Assembly (NCBI RefSeq): GCF_002776525.5
Contig: NC_045438.1
Span: forward strand, 156,713,332-156,777,331
Origin: Piliocolobus tephrosceles
Lineage: Eukaryota; Chordata; Mammalia; Primates; Cercopithecidae
Direction: 5' to 3'
Length of the DNA: 64,000 nucleotides
Shown: piece after piece, positions 12,254 to 23,299 of the stretch
How positions within the stretch are numbered: the first letter of the stretch is position 1
Layout of the letters: each line of letters starts with the position of its first letter
Notes under the pieces: model-generated
The model's input: only the letters and a program-made list of their open reading frames with translations
Database searches by the model: none
What the model was told of the DNA's origin: nothing
Program-made: the position numbers and the translations under genes

Positions 12254-12672
12254 CTGGGCTAGAGTGCATCCTCCCAAAATTCATATGTTGAAGTCCTAAC
12301 ATTCAGTACCTCAGAATGTGACCTTATTTGGAGATAGGGTCTTTACAGAGGTTATTCAGTCCAGTTAAAATAAGGTCACTAGAGTGGGCTTTAATACAAC
12401 AGGACCGGCGTCCTTTTAAAAAGGGGAATTTGGACACAGGGATACACAGAAAGGGCAAATGATGTAAAGAGACACGTGGAGAAGATGGCCATCTACAGGC
12501 CAAGTAGACAGGCTTGGGCCAGATCTTACTCCCACAATCCTCAGAAGGAACCAACCCTGCCAACACCTTGATCTTGGACTTCCGGCTTCCAGAACTGTAA
12601 AACAATATATTTTTGTTGTTCTAAGCCACCCAGTTTGTGATAATTTGTTGTGGCACCCTAGCAAACTAATAC
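12254..12672 (+). mobile_element. MLT1-like MaLR LTR, sense
   Basis: The copy follows the order expected for an MLT1-type LTR. It has CCCAAAATTCATATGTTGAAG, then a CAGAATGTGACCTTATTTGG block, then a GGAGAAGATGGCCATCTACA block. The 3' part is ACACCTTGATCTTGGACTTC, an AACTGTAAAACAATATATTT poly-A-signal area and AAGCCACCCAGTTTGTG, ending ACTAATACA. The first few tens of bases of the LTR seem lost or too diverged. A related copy in the opposite direction sits at 60090-60895. Confidence 0.75.
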
Positions 12673-13209
12673 AAAGATAATTCTCCTGGAGAAACTCTCA
12701 TACTTGCAGATAAGAAGCATGTAAAGGACATTCATTGAAGAGTTCTTTGCATTAGGGAAATGGATAAACAAAATGTGTATTCCAGAAATTCCTATTTAGT
12801 TAGTGCTGAGGATGGGTTCTTGGAAATGGAAATGCAATTCTGGGTCTTTCTGACATAGTCCCTTTAGAGACACGCTGCTGTTGGTCCAAACTGGCAAATG
12901 CTCTTCCATTCCCTTCCAGTCCCCTGAGGTCATACGTGCTTGGCCCATAGTTTCCTCTAGCTTTCTTTTGTACAATTGTTTGGCAATTTTCAGAGTGGCA
13001 GTGATATTTTAGACATACTTCATAATATCAAATAACTTCTACCAGTTCCTAAATTGCAGACTAATTTTTGCCCTTCACTATTTTTTTAGATGTACCCCTC
13101 TCTGCACATCTATAAAACGTGAACTCTAAAATTCACTGTGATTCTCCTTCTTTGTTTCTTTCCAGCAAATCCAGTTCTATTTTTCTCTTCTGCGGCAGAG
13201 AAAAATAGA

Positions 13210-13432
13210 TAGAACCCAAAATAAATGACAGAACTCAAGCAATAAGATGGATCAGTGGGATGGATGGAAAAATGAGTAGATAGACAGGGATGTGACAAAG
13301 TGAGGGTAGTAAAAGATGGATGGTAGGATCTAAGTGGCAGCATATATAAAACATTATTATAAAAACCTAAAAGTTCACTTTGTAGTATTTTTAAAAATTC
13401 TCACAACAAAATGTTGGAAAAAAATGAAAAAA
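13210..13432 (+). mobile_element. L1M 3' end, sense
   Basis: The sequence GATGGATGGAAAAATGAGTAGATAGACAG followed by ATCTAAGTGGCAGCATATAT and AATTCTCACAACAAAATGTTGG resembles the 3' UTR of old L1M elements. It closes with an A-rich stretch (AAAAAAATGAAAAAAAAAT). Only the terminal couple of hundred bases are visible. The family is inferred from recall of consensus style. Confidence 0.6.
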
Positions 13433-13519
13433 AAATATCATACAGAATGACAGCAATGCAGAGCAAACAACACACGTTACAGAACAGATCTAACTCCAGT
13501 GTCCAAGGTCAATGTCAAC

Positions 13520-14037
13520 AGTGATATGTCATGTTGATAGCTCATGTTGATAGCGTGCACCCTGGAGATGATAGGATGAGTGGCACTTTCCTTCTGTGAT
13601 TTTCATTTCAAAAACCACTAACCCCTGTCTAATCACGAGAAAAACGTCAGACAAATTCCAACTGAGGCACTCTCTGCAAAACACCTGACCAGGAAACCTT
13701 AAAACTGTCAACGGTCATCGAAATTAAGGAAAATCAAACTATCACAGCTAAGAGAAACCTATGGCGATGTGACGATTAAATGTGTTATGGCATCCTATAT
13801 GGGATTGTGGAAAAGAAAGAGTAATCAGGTAAAAACTAAGGAAATTTCAATAAAGTATGGACATTAGTTGATAATAATATATCTATACTGGTTTAGTAGT
13901 TGGACCAATTATACCATTCTAATGTAAAATGTTAACAATAGGAGAAACTGGGTGTGGAGGGAATGGGAGCTCTCTGTTCTATCTTCACAATTTCCCTGTA
14001 ATTCTAAAGTTGTTCTAGAATAAAAAGTCTACATTAA
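13520..14037 (+). mobile_element. L1M (L1MB/L1MC-like) 3' UTR, sense
   Basis: The block AGCTAAGAGAAACCTATGG, then GTAAAAACTAAGGAAATTTC, TAAAGTATGGACATTAGTTG, GGAGAAACTGGGTGTGGAGG and AATAAAAAGTCTACATTAAG follows the L1MB/L1MC 3' UTR closely. A second sense L1 3' end therefore lies just behind the one at 13210-13432. A relative of this end is also seen at 20560-20900. Confidence 0.72.
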
Positions 14038-14100
14038 GAAACAGCAAATAATTACCTAAAGTAATGTTATTTTGTAATATTACATGTGTTGTTAGATATA

Positions 14101-14418
14101 CAGTCATATGCCACATAACAATGTTTCAGTCAATGATGGACCCCGTAAGATTATAATACTGTAGTTTTGCTCTACCTTTTCTATGTTTAAAGACACAGAT
14201 ATTTACAAATATGTCACAATTGCCTACAGTATTCAGTACAGCAACATGCAGTACAGGTTTGCAGCCTAAGAGCAATAGGCTGTACCACATAGCCTAGGTG
14301 TGTCATAGGCTGTACCATCTAGGTTTATGGAAAAGTACACTGATGTTCACACAATGACAAAATTGCCTACTGACACATTTCTGAGAATGCATCCCCCTTG
14401 TTAAGTAACATGTGACTG
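14101..14418 (+). mobile_element. MER2 (Tigger-type TcMar) non-autonomous transposon
   Basis: A complete short DNA transposon. The left end CAGTCATATGCCACATAAC and the right end GTTAAGTAACATGTGACTG are inverted copies of each other with few changes. TA lies directly outside both ends (14099-14100 and 14419-14420), as expected for Tc1/mariner insertion. The inside matches MER2, including GCCTACAGTATTCAGTACAG, the AGCAATAGGCTGTACC motif and CATAGCCTAGGTGTGT. It has no coding capacity. Confidence 0.92.
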
Positions 14419-15094
14419 TATAATCCTCTAAATTCAGTTGTAAGGTCTTTATTCGTGTCTCTATAAAATAAATACTTTTATTTTCAATGTTGGTCATTAT
14501 AGTACAAACTAAAGGTGAGACCAAGAGACAGAAGTTATGTGTGGATTTAAAGTATCTAGTTAGCTTAATTGGAATAATCAAACTTTGTGGTTTTCGTTTT
14601 GTTTTTTGAGGATGAGAAGATGCAGTAGGATAATGTCAAATAAACAATTAAATTAGAATGAAAGCAATAGCATTTCCCCAGATTTGAATTAGTAGTTCAT
14701 GTTATACAGATGCAAACAGATAAATAAAAAATACTTCCTGACAACTGTAAGAGAATTCTTATCTAACGTATTTGTAATAGGCCTGCACAAGATATATAAA
14801 TGTACTGACTGTAATTCTTTTGCTAAGGTACTAATCATTATATTTTAAACGTATGGAAATAGCTATATAAAGAATGTCCTTAAGGGAGCTACTTAACCAT
14901 TCTTTCCCTCTTTTTGATCTACAACTGGTTGCACCACAACCTGGTATCCAGACCTTTTTCTGTCTCCTGGACTCTCCTCCTGGGCCTTCTACGTCAGTTG
15001 CTTAACTCTTGCTTATCCCATTAAGGCTTTAGTTCAAAAGAGTTCAGTTGCAAAGTTTTATGGGTCTTAAAAATAACATTTTACCTTTATACTT

Positions 15095-15200
15095 AAAATT
15101 GCAAAGTATTTCTACATATATGATCTTATTTGATTCTCATGGAAATCTTATGAAATACTTTTCTTAGCTAAGGAAACTGAGGCATTGAGGGTAAGATTCA
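15095..15200 (-). repeat. MIR fragment, antisense
   Basis: ATGATCTTATTTGATTCTCATGG followed by CTAAGGAAACTGAGGCATTGAGG is the antisense 3'-core area of MIR (the region before and including the TTTCCTCATCTG segment). Only about 100 bases are recognisable. Confidence 0.6.
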
Positions 15201-15619
15201 GAGCATCACTGACTCTTTATGTTGGTTATTCTTCTTGGCTACCTGATCTCTGTTTACTCTTGAAGCATTTGGAGCATCTTCCATCTTACACGGCAAGCAT
15301 GCACCTTCCCGGACTCTAATTCAGATAAGACATAGGCACATAGCCCCGCTATGAAACAACACCTGCCTCAGCCCCAGAATCAGAAGTTAGAGGAATAGAA
15401 AAGCAAGATGCATTCTGGAGATGAGATAGAGCAGCTGCATCTAGTTTCAGGAGGTAGCAGGAACTACAGTTCTAGTCTCTGTGTTGAAAATCAGATGCCC
15501 AAATATGTATGGGTCAGTTTCTGGTTTTTCTACTCTCTTTCAATGGCCTATTTGTCGATCTTTATGCCAATTGTTATCATACCAGCTTTAAAGTAAGTAA
15601 AGACCTTTCATCTTTACAT

Positions 15620-17760
15620 ATAGAGACATGCAGTACTATAAATTTCCTTTTAAGTACTACTCTAGTATTCTACAGATTTTAATATATTGTTTTCATTTTC
15701 ATTAATTTCAACACCCTTTCTAATTTCCTGTTTGATTTTTTTTCTGGCTCATGAGTTGCTTAAAAGTATTCTTTTTTCCCCAGATATTTGAGCACTTTTC
15801 AGGTATCTTTCTCTTGTTGATTTCTAAGTTAATTCTATTGTGATCACATCACACAGTTTCCATGATTTGAATTCTTTTAAATTCATTGGCACTTGTTTTA
15901 TGGCTCAGAATATGTTCCATCATAATAGATAGCCCATATGCATTGAAAGGAATGTCTATTCTTCTGTTGTTCTGTAGTGTGCTCTATAAATGCTAATTTT
16001 GTCAAGTTGATTGATAGTGATTTTTAAAATTTTTTCCTTGTATTGCATCCTGTTGCATTTTAATGATAGTGATTTTCTAACTTTCTATAGCTTTGCCAAT
16101 TTTCTATCTTGTTCAATCAATTACTGAGAGATAATATTAAAATCTGCAATTAAAAATGGGTATTTGTCTATTCCTCTTTGCTTATTCACTTTGAAACTTT
16201 GTTATTAAGTGCATACAAGTTTAAGATTGTTACATTCTCTTGATAAAATGACCATTTTTTCATTATAAAATGACTCTATCTCTTGTAATTTTTTTCACTT
16301 TGAAATATACTTTATCTGATAGCAATATTGTCATCCCAGTTTTCTTTTAATTAGTGTTAGCATTTTATATCTTTTTTCATGCTTTTATTTTTAACCTATT
16401 TGTATCATTATATTAAATGTAGATTTCTGCAGGCAGTATATAATTTGACAATTTCTGGTTTATAATGGAGGTAATTAGACATTTCATATGATAATTCATA
16501 ATTGATATGGTTAAGTTTAAAGCTACTGTTTTGCTATTTGTTTTCTATTTGTTCTTTGTTACATATTTCTTTTCTGTGGCCCTTTGTATTAATCAAATGT
16601 TTTTATTATTCCACTTCATCTCCTTCTAGCTCCTTAGCTAGATCTCTTTGTTTTGTTATTTTGGTGGTTACTCTAGCATTTATAGTATATAGTATACATC
16701 TCTAAGTTATCACAGTCTGCATTCTAGTAATGCTTATACCATTTCATATATAGTATAATATTATATGTCCATTTTATTTCTCTCAGCCTTTGTGCTATGT
16801 TTACCATACATTTTACTTCAACATCTTTAAGTACTTTTTTGTAGTATAGATCCAGTGGTGATGAATATTTTCACCTTTTTTACATCTTCAAAGTCCTTCA
16901 CTTTCGTTTTTGAATTATATTTTCACCACAGAATAATAGATTGGCAGTTGATTTTTTTCATTTTAGAATTTTAAAGCTGTTTTTCTTCTTTTACTTAGAT
17001 TGTTTCCAGTAGAAATTTTGCTGTCACTATTATCTTTATTATTTTGTATATATAGTACCGTTTAATCAGTTTTTAAGCAATTTTCTCTTTTTCACTAATT
17101 TTGAGCAATTTATTATGTGCTTTTGTGTTTCCTGTTCTTAGGATTTGCTGAGTTTCTTGGATATTTGTGTTTATGGTTTCCATCATATCTGAGAAATCTT
17201 CAGCTATTGTTTCTTTAGTTTTCTCTTTTCCCGTTCTTTCTCTTTTTTTAGCGACTCCAATTATATCTACATTATATTCTTTCAGACTATCCAATTTATC
17301 AGTGATGTTCTGTTCATTGAATTTTTAGTCTTTTGTTATCTCTGAATTTCACCTGGGTACTTTCCATTGATATGCTGTTCAACTCACTAATCTTTTCTTC
17401 TGCAATGTCTAATCTGCCATTAATCCCATACAATGTATTCTTCATCTGAGGCATTTTAGTTTTCTTTTTTAGAAGTTGAATATGAGTCACTTTTAATAGT
17501 TTCTACAACTTTACTTAACATGTTGAATTTCTACTCTACCTTTTTTTCAATAAATGGAAGGCACTTGTAGTAACTGTTTCAATGTCCTTGTTCCCTGATT
17601 CTGACATCTTGTGAGGTCTGATTTGCTTATCAGTTTTGATTAATTTTTCTCTTCAATATTGTTCATATTTTCCAATTTTTTACATGCCTGATAATTTCTG
17701 ATTTGATGTCACACATTGTGAATTTTACCATATTAGGTAGTGGATTTTAAAAATGCATAT
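15620..17760 (-). mobile_element. Old L1M, antisense, ORF2 region and further 5'
   Basis: The plus strand carries the antisense of an old L1 ORF2. Recognisable parts include TAAATTTCCTTTTAAGTAC, TTGATTTCTAAGTTAATTC, a block about 'AATATGTTCCATCATAAT' and GCTATTTGTTTTCTATTTG. These follow the order of an antisense L1M, with several deletions. The T-rich text from 17040 on probably represents further 5' L1 (or HAL1-like) sequence and may extend to about 18470. Small open frames on either strand, such as the 73 codons at 17073-17294, are not supported as genes. Confidence 0.62.
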
Positions 17761-18690
17761 ATATATATGTATATAAAATGGAGATTTGTTCTGGGAGATA
17801 AATTACTTCAAAATAATAAATAGTTTAATTATTTTGAAACAGTTCGATGCTTTCAGGGCTTGCTTTTAAGATTTGTTAGGGAATACTAGAGTGGTATTTA
17901 GTCTAGGGATAATTTCCCCTGCCTAAGACCCTTCTAAGTATTCTATTCCATGACCCATTTTCCAGTCTAGCCAGGCACAGACACTATTCCCAGCCTTGTG
18001 TGAGCTCTGACTCTGACTCCCCTCTCTTCCTTTCACTGGTCTCAGTTAGTTTTTCTTTACCATGTGTGCTGCTCAGAATGAGTACCTCTCTAGAAGTACA
18101 GAGGCTCAGTGCTCAGGACTCAAGAAGGACCCTATGCACATCTTCAGAGTTATCACTCCATGCAGCTCTCTCCTCTCTGATGCTGTAACCTGAAAACTTT
18201 AACTACTGTGAACTCTCTGGGGGCGCCACCTTCTCAACTCAGGGTGAGCAGCAGACTCCTTTTGGGTGCACCCTTACTGCACCACAGTCTAGAAATTCTC
18301 TCAAGGTGGTAAACTGAAGCAATTGTAAGGCATCCCCATCTCATAAAATAACTGCCCTTCATTGCCTAATGTCCAATATCTTGAAATCTGTTTCTTCATA
18401 TATGTTTGTCCAATTTCTTAGTCATTCCAAGTAGGATGGGAAATATGGTTCCCTATTACTCCATTGTGGTACTCTTTTGTCTGCCAATTCCTTTCCCTAT
18501 CAGTTTCTTTCAACTTAAATAACAGAGTTGATATCTATTGTTTGCGAGTCAGAGGTCTGGCAGATACACATCTACCTTTCCCTTTCTTTAGATACTCAAC
18601 TTATCTCCCAGTCTTGTCAGTTTTATTTTTTAAATAGCTTCTTACTTGCAGTAAATTTATGCATGTGTGTACGTATATGTAGAATATGGT
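17761..18690. other. Probable continuation of antisense L1M 5' region; (AT)n
   Basis: An AT dinucleotide stretch lies at about 17752-17776. The sequence to about 18470, ending near CTATTACTCCATTGTGGTAC, could be the antisense 5' UTR of the preceding L1, but I could not establish this. No gene is seen. Confidence 0.35.
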
Positions 18691-18694
18691 GTGT

Positions 18695-18862
18695 GTGATT
18701 ATTGTGTTCCAGGTACTTTTCTAAGCATTTTACTTCTATTAAATCCTCTCAATAACCCTATGATATAGAAATCATTATTGTATCTCATTTGTACAGCTGA
18801 GGAAACAGGCATGGAGAAGTAAAGTAAGTTTTCAAGGTCATAGGGTAAGTGATTGAAAACCA
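18695..18862 (-). repeat. MIR, antisense
   Basis: The text GTGTTCCAGGTACTTTTCTAAG, TTAAATCCTCTCAATAACCC, TACAGCTGAGGAAACAGGC and TCAAGGTCATAGGGTAAGTG matches the antisense of MIR over most of its core and 3' part. Confidence 0.8.
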
Positions 18863-18869
18863 GCAGTGT

Positions 18870-19066
18870 CAACCAGATCCCATGGAAACATTGCTGCCTT
18901 TTTACAAATACTTCTACTCCCTTACATCTCCACTTAGGTCTCCACACAACCACCCTAGTTCAAGCTAGCATCGTCTCTTGCCTGAGCTACCATGTAATTG
19001 GTGTTGCTATTTCCAACCCATTTTCTTCATTAGAGTTAGAGTAATCTTTCAAAACCCAAATCTGAT
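18870..19066 (+). repeat. L2 fragment, sense (left piece, split by a solo LTR)
   Basis: Sense L2-type sequence: CACCCTAGTTCAAGCTAGCATC, CTTGCCTGAGCTACCATG and AAAACCCAAATCTGAT follow the late ORF2 part of L2 closely. The copy is interrupted after TCTGAT by a 440-bp LTR and resumes at 19507. Confidence 0.75.
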
Positions 19067-19506
19067 TGTGGGGGTTCCGCCAGAGTGGTGGGGAAAACTA
19101 TAGGGAAAGGATGCAAGCCTTCTGAAAGGTCGGAAGGTTCTGCAGAGCCCCGGGGGAGAATACCTGAAGGCAGCTGTCCTGTAACCCTGAGGCAGAGGGC
19201 AAGGGGTAGATACAAGGGAATGTGGGGGAATTTATCTTCAACAGGCTTGTTTACTTATGTTGACCAGGAACTGACCTTTGATCATCCCTGTGCATGATGT
19301 TCCCTGAAAGAGGAACAGTAAATGTTAATTACCTACACAGATTGTGTGGGCTCCAGGTTTTCTGAATAAAAACAAGCTGCTCCAGCTTCTCAGGGCTGCT
19401 CTCCGGCCACTAGAGCCAGGCAATCACCTAGCTGCTCTTACACTGAATACCTGTGTCTGAGTAATCATTTCATCTGTCAGCCAGGGTCTGCAGGACAGAT
19501 CCAGCA
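19067..19506 (+). mobile_element. Solo LTR, ERVK/class II-like, 440 bp
   Basis: The element starts TGTGGGGGTTCC and ends GATCCAGCA, so it has the TG...CA ends of a retroviral LTR. A perfect 6-bp target duplication, TCTGAT, lies at 19061-19066 and 19507-19512. Six-bp duplications are usual for beta-like (HERV-K group) proviruses. A likely polyadenylation signal, GAATAAAAAC, lies near 19361 in the sense direction. No internal retroviral sequence is present, so this is a solo LTR left by recombination between two LTRs. I cannot name the subfamily. It sits cleanly inside an older L2. Confidence 0.8.
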
Positions 19507-19918
19507 TCTGATTATATGTTCGCAGTGTTTAACATCTATTGGTGGCTTCCCCCATCCTATTAGGAAGAGACAAAAACTCCCTAACATGCCTATGGTGCTC
19601 TCCTGGTCTCACCCTTCCACACCCCACAGCTTCAGTTTCTATTCTGCTTGCTTCTTCTTTTTTTTTTTTTTTTTTTTTTTGCCATCCACTACAATGGTCT
19701 TTTTCAAAACCTTTGCTCCCTTCTACCACATGACTCTTGTTCACGCTATTCCTCCCCCACCCGCACCCCATGTAGAACATCATTCCTTACCTGTTTTGCC
19801 AAAAAAAATTATCTATTTTGACTTACCATAAGATGTTCAGCACCTGACCTACACTGTAGCATATAGAAGACAGTCCATAATTTGTTGGAATGAATGAATG
19901 AATGAATGAATGAATGAG
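19507..19918 (+). repeat. L2, sense (right piece) with T run and (GAAT)n tail
   Basis: L2 resumes with TTGGTGGCTTCCCCCATCC, ACAAAAACTCCCTAACATGCC and GTGCTCTCCTGGTCTCACC. A pure T run at about 19655-19680 interrupts it. The 3' end shows the usual GTTCAGCACCTGACC...ATTTGTTGGAATGAATG and runs into a (GAAT)n microsatellite at about 19887-19917. Confidence 0.75.
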
Positions 19919-19924
19919 AGGATA

Positions 19925-20550
19925 AGCTTCTTGACTAAAGTGATGCAATAATAAGTTGGGACATTAGAATCACGCTCTGATTCTTGGCCCAGTTAGAGTT
20001 TTCATGTGGCATTTGAATTAGAAGCTTGAAAGAAAGTTTTGACTGCTGTCAACTTCTTCTCATATTCATTTTGGGGATGTTGGTGATGGTACCCCAGCCT
20101 GCACATCTCTTGGAAAGTCAGCCCCTCTCTGATGCCCATGACTGGTTACTGGTGCATTTGGCCTAAGGAGTTGTTAGACTATTAAGTTATTTATGGGTGA
20201 CTCTACTCTGTAGGAATTCTGGTTGATACAGTAATTGGTCTAAGCATCAGGTTTGGATGACTTAGCTGTGTTCCTAGTGAATTAACAATAACTGATGATA
20301 GAGATTTAGAACAGACACCTCCGGGTAATCAGCTGTTTTAAATAGCACATTAAACAATATAATACTTAACCCTGGAGGTGAACCATAAGTGTTGTATTAG
20401 TTGCAGTAAGTACTATGCTATAGCTCTAGATGTGGAGCTAGAAACCCATTCTTTATTTCTAAATGAATGTGCTTTTCACAAAGAACACAGGCTCTTGATG
20501 AATGGGGAGTACATGAACTTCAGCTCCCAGACTCCAAAGACCCAGTGCTT
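19925..20550. other. Unassigned non-coding sequence
   Basis: No gene or named repeat was recognised. The 78-codon plus-strand frame at 20378-20614 has no recognisable domain. Confidence 0.4.
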
Positions 20551-20559
20551 ACAAGGGAG

Positions 20560-20905
20560 AAGCATATATAACCTGAATGTATGCTTAAGGAAACACCAGA
20601 CAAACACGAATTGAAAGGCAGTTCTCAAAAGTGTCAAGGTCATCAAAGAGAAAAGCGCCTCCCGGGTTGGAGTCATGACAACTAAATGCAATTTGGGAAT
20701 GCTGGTTTGGATGCTAGATCACAGGAAAAACATTAGTGTGACAACTGGCAAGATTTGAATAAGGTCTGTCAATTGTACTATGGTTACAGTTATGGAAGAG
20801 CTGGGAGGTGAGTATATATGAAAGCTCTGTGGACTATTTTTACAACTTGGCTGTAAGTCTATAGTAAATGTTGAAAACACCACTAAAATAAATAAATAAG
20901 TAAAC
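20560..20905 (+). mobile_element. L1M 3' UTR, sense, diverged
   Basis: GAAAGGCAGTTCTCAAAAG, then TCATGACAACTAAATGCAATTTGGGA, GATCACAGGAAAAACATTAG and AATAAGGTCTGTCAATTG, ending CTGTAAGTCTATAGTAAATG and an AAATAAATAAATAAG tail, follow the layout of an L1M 3' UTR. It is the same kind of end as at 13520-14037 but more diverged. Confidence 0.62.
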
Positions 20906-21270
20906 AAAAACCCAAAACATAAATAAAAAGAAGATAAACAATTTTTATGCAAAGAGCATAGAAAAGGCTTAAAATTTCAGGCAGGTTTCAAAGCATGAAG
21001 CAGAGGGTGAGGAGAGGACAGAATTGATCTGTTAGCCTATGGACCCTCAGAAAAATTGAGTTCTTCATTATTTTATAGAAGAACAGAAGCGTCACCCTGG
21101 TCCCAGCAGATACAACAGCATCAAGCACAGAACAGGCACCTGCCTTGCTGAGGAGCCTAATTCTGATCGGGCCAGTTGGGTGATGGCCTAAGTCTTAGCA
21201 AAAATTCTGGACATCAGGGCTTGTCTATCCAGGTAAAAATGGGCTATTAATCCTTTTTAAATACACACTT

Positions 21271-21394
21271 ATTTTTAGTAGAGACAGGGTTTCATCATGT
21301 TGGTCAGGATGATCTCGAACTCCCGACCTAGTGATTCACCCTCCTCAGCCTCCGAAAGTGCTGGGATTACAGGTGTGAGCCACCATGCCCTGCC
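21271..21394 (-). mobile_element. Alu left arm, antisense, joined to a sense Alu right part
   Basis: This is the antisense of Alu bases about 1-125, from TTTTTAGTAGAGACAGGG to GAGCCACCATGCCCTGCC. It joins directly, with no spacer, to a sense Alu piece that starts at CTACTAAAAATA. Both pieces contain the CTACTAAAAATA segment in opposite orientation, so the structure looks like one Alu whose 5' part was inverted with a short overlap. No clear target-site duplication was found. Confidence 0.85.
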
Positions 21395-21602
21395 TACTAA
21401 AAATACACACACACACACACACACACAATTAGCTGGGCATAGTGGCAGGTGCCTGTAATCCCAGCTACTCGGGGGGCTGAGGCAGGAGAATCGCTTGAAC
21501 CCGGGAGGTGGATTTGCAGTGAACCGAGATTGCACCACTGCACTCTAGATCAGGTGACAGAGTGAAACTCCGCCTCGAAAAAAAACAAAAAACAAAAAAC
21601 TG
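21395..21602 (+). mobile_element. Alu linker and right arm, sense, with (AC)n
   Basis: This piece runs from TACTAAAAATAC through an (AC)n tract at 21405-21427, which replaces or expands the A-rich linker, into a full right arm. It ends in GAAACTCCGCCTCG and an AAAAAACAAAAAAC tail. With the preceding inverted left arm it makes up a complete but rearranged Alu. The tract is a likely polymorphic microsatellite. Confidence 0.85.
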
Positions 21603-22592
21603 TACACCTAAAACCCAGTTACATGCTTATACTTCAGTACAGCGTGGGTGCCTCAGCTGCTGAACTGTAGTAATGTTGCTTGACCAGTTTTACCTCTAAG
21701 ACCTATAAGCTTCAAACACAAAGTCTGGTGACTAGAGAAGTAAAATATTTTTTCAAAATAGTATCAACAAAAAAGCAGATTGTTCCTTTCCAAAACAATT
21801 ATGGTCCAATTATTTCACATGAAGAAGTATGGACTTAAAGAAGCTACTGACCTGCAGAAGATGCTAGTGGATACAAGGGGTTGCAGTGACTTAAGCCCAA
21901 GACCAATGTATCATTGGCAGGAGTGACCCCTCCCATCCTCTCCAGGCCCTGGGTTTCCGACTTGTAAAAGTAGTAGTCCAGCTAGGTAATCTCTAATGTG
22001 TCTTCTAACTTCACTAAGCTATAATTTAATGAAAGAGTATTTATTCAAATGAAGAATACAGACTAAAGGCAATTGCCACAATTACCATTACAACCAACAT
22101 CTTGGTACTGTTGAATGAGAGGCACTTCTCTCTCTAGTTGGGAAAAATAACCAGCTATGTCTCTAGCCCTGTGATCTGGACCCTGTGGCCTCTTGGCTTC
22201 TTGGGCACTAGATCACATCATTTCACTTCTGTATTTTCAATTCTCTTCCATTGACATTTATGCATCTTTGAGTCACTCCTAGCTTGAAACAACAAACAAA
22301 CACAAAACAAATGAAAATCTTCCTTTATAGCTCTCTCTAACCCTTTACAGCCAAACTTTGAGAAAAAACTTAATATATTTTCTATATTCATTTTTTCCTT
22401 TTCCACTGGCTCCTTAATCTACTTCACCATTCACTGAGGCCACCCAGTAACATCTATGCCACAAAACACAGCAGTCATTTTCAGTTCTGATCTGACTGGA
22501 CTTCTCAGAACACTGAATACTGTGAGTCACATTCTCCTTGAAATACTTTCTTTCCTCAGCTTCCCTGATACTACCCAATTTCTGGATCTTCT
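21603..22592. other. Unassigned non-coding sequence
   Basis: No gene, RNA or recognised repeat. The short minus-strand frames at 22218-22406 and 22414-22650 have no identifiable domain. Confidence 0.4.
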
Positions 22593-22672
22593 TCTGGTTG
22601 GTGCAAAAGTAATTGTGGTTTTTGCCACCGAAAGTAGTGTCCAAAGCCACAATAACTTTTGCGCCAACCTAA
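22593..22672. mobile_element. MADE1 mariner MITE; miR-548-like hairpin
   Basis: An 80-bp near-palindrome: GGTTGGTGCAAAAGTAATTG on the left pairs with CAATAACTTTTGCGCCAACC on the right. This is MADE1, a short non-autonomous mariner relative of Hsmar1. MADE1 copies are the source of the primate miR-548 microRNA family. The left-arm segment at 22605-22626 resembles a miR-548 5p mature sequence as I remember it. Whether this copy is transcribed or processed cannot be told from sequence. The left TA flank has decayed. The palindrome has no intrinsic strand. Confidence 0.9.
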
Positions 22673-22779
22673 TATTTCTCTGATACCTCCTCCTCGTTAT
22701 TCTTTGTCTACTTCTCCTTCTCTGTCTAGCTATGAAATCTTGTAAATTTATTGAGAGTAGATCCTAGGCCCTCAATCCT

Positions 22780-23290
22780 TCTACTCATGACTTTTTGTTA
22801 TTAAATATTATTATTTCTGTGTCTGGACTTCCCATTATTTAACTTTGAGTTCCAAACTATCAACTCAACAGACCTATGTGGCTATCTCAAAAACACCTCA
22901 AATTTGATGTGTCTAAAACTAGTGCACCCTTCACACCAAATCCCTACACCTGTCCTGTTCTTTTTCCCATACTCTGTCCCATAGTGGTATCACCACGCTT
23001 GCCTTTGCCATCCAGAACTCTGGGCGTTATGGATGACAAGTTTCTCTCCTTCATTCCATATTCGACCATCACCAAGGAGGTACTTTCCATCTTGTTACCT
23101 AAAAATTTCTCACGTCCGCTCACTTTCTTTATTTCTGCCACTTCTCCTCTGGTCAGAGCGAATATGCACTGTCATGAATGGCTGCAGGAAACCTCCTAAT
23201 TGGTTTCTTGTCACCTTCCTGGCACCAGCATCTTTCCACCATTTCATCCTTTCAGTCTCTACTCTGTACCGCATCCAAAATGGCCTTTTA
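22780..23290 (+). repeat. L2, sense, about 500 bp
   Basis: The order of blocks matches the L2 ORF2/3' region: TCAAAAACACCTCAAATTTG, TGTCTAAAACTAGTGCACCC, TGGGCGTTATGGATGACAAG, CACCAAGGAGGTACTTTCC and GAAACCTCCTAATTGGTTTC. Divergence is high, as expected. The short open frames over this stretch (for example 107 codons at 22876-23199) are leftovers of the L2 frame, broken at both ends. Confidence 0.75.
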
Positions 23291-23299
23291 TGAAGACTT

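Noticed and set aside
19655..19680. T run as the tail of another antisense Alu
   Set aside because: No Alu sequence follows; L2 continues on both sides.
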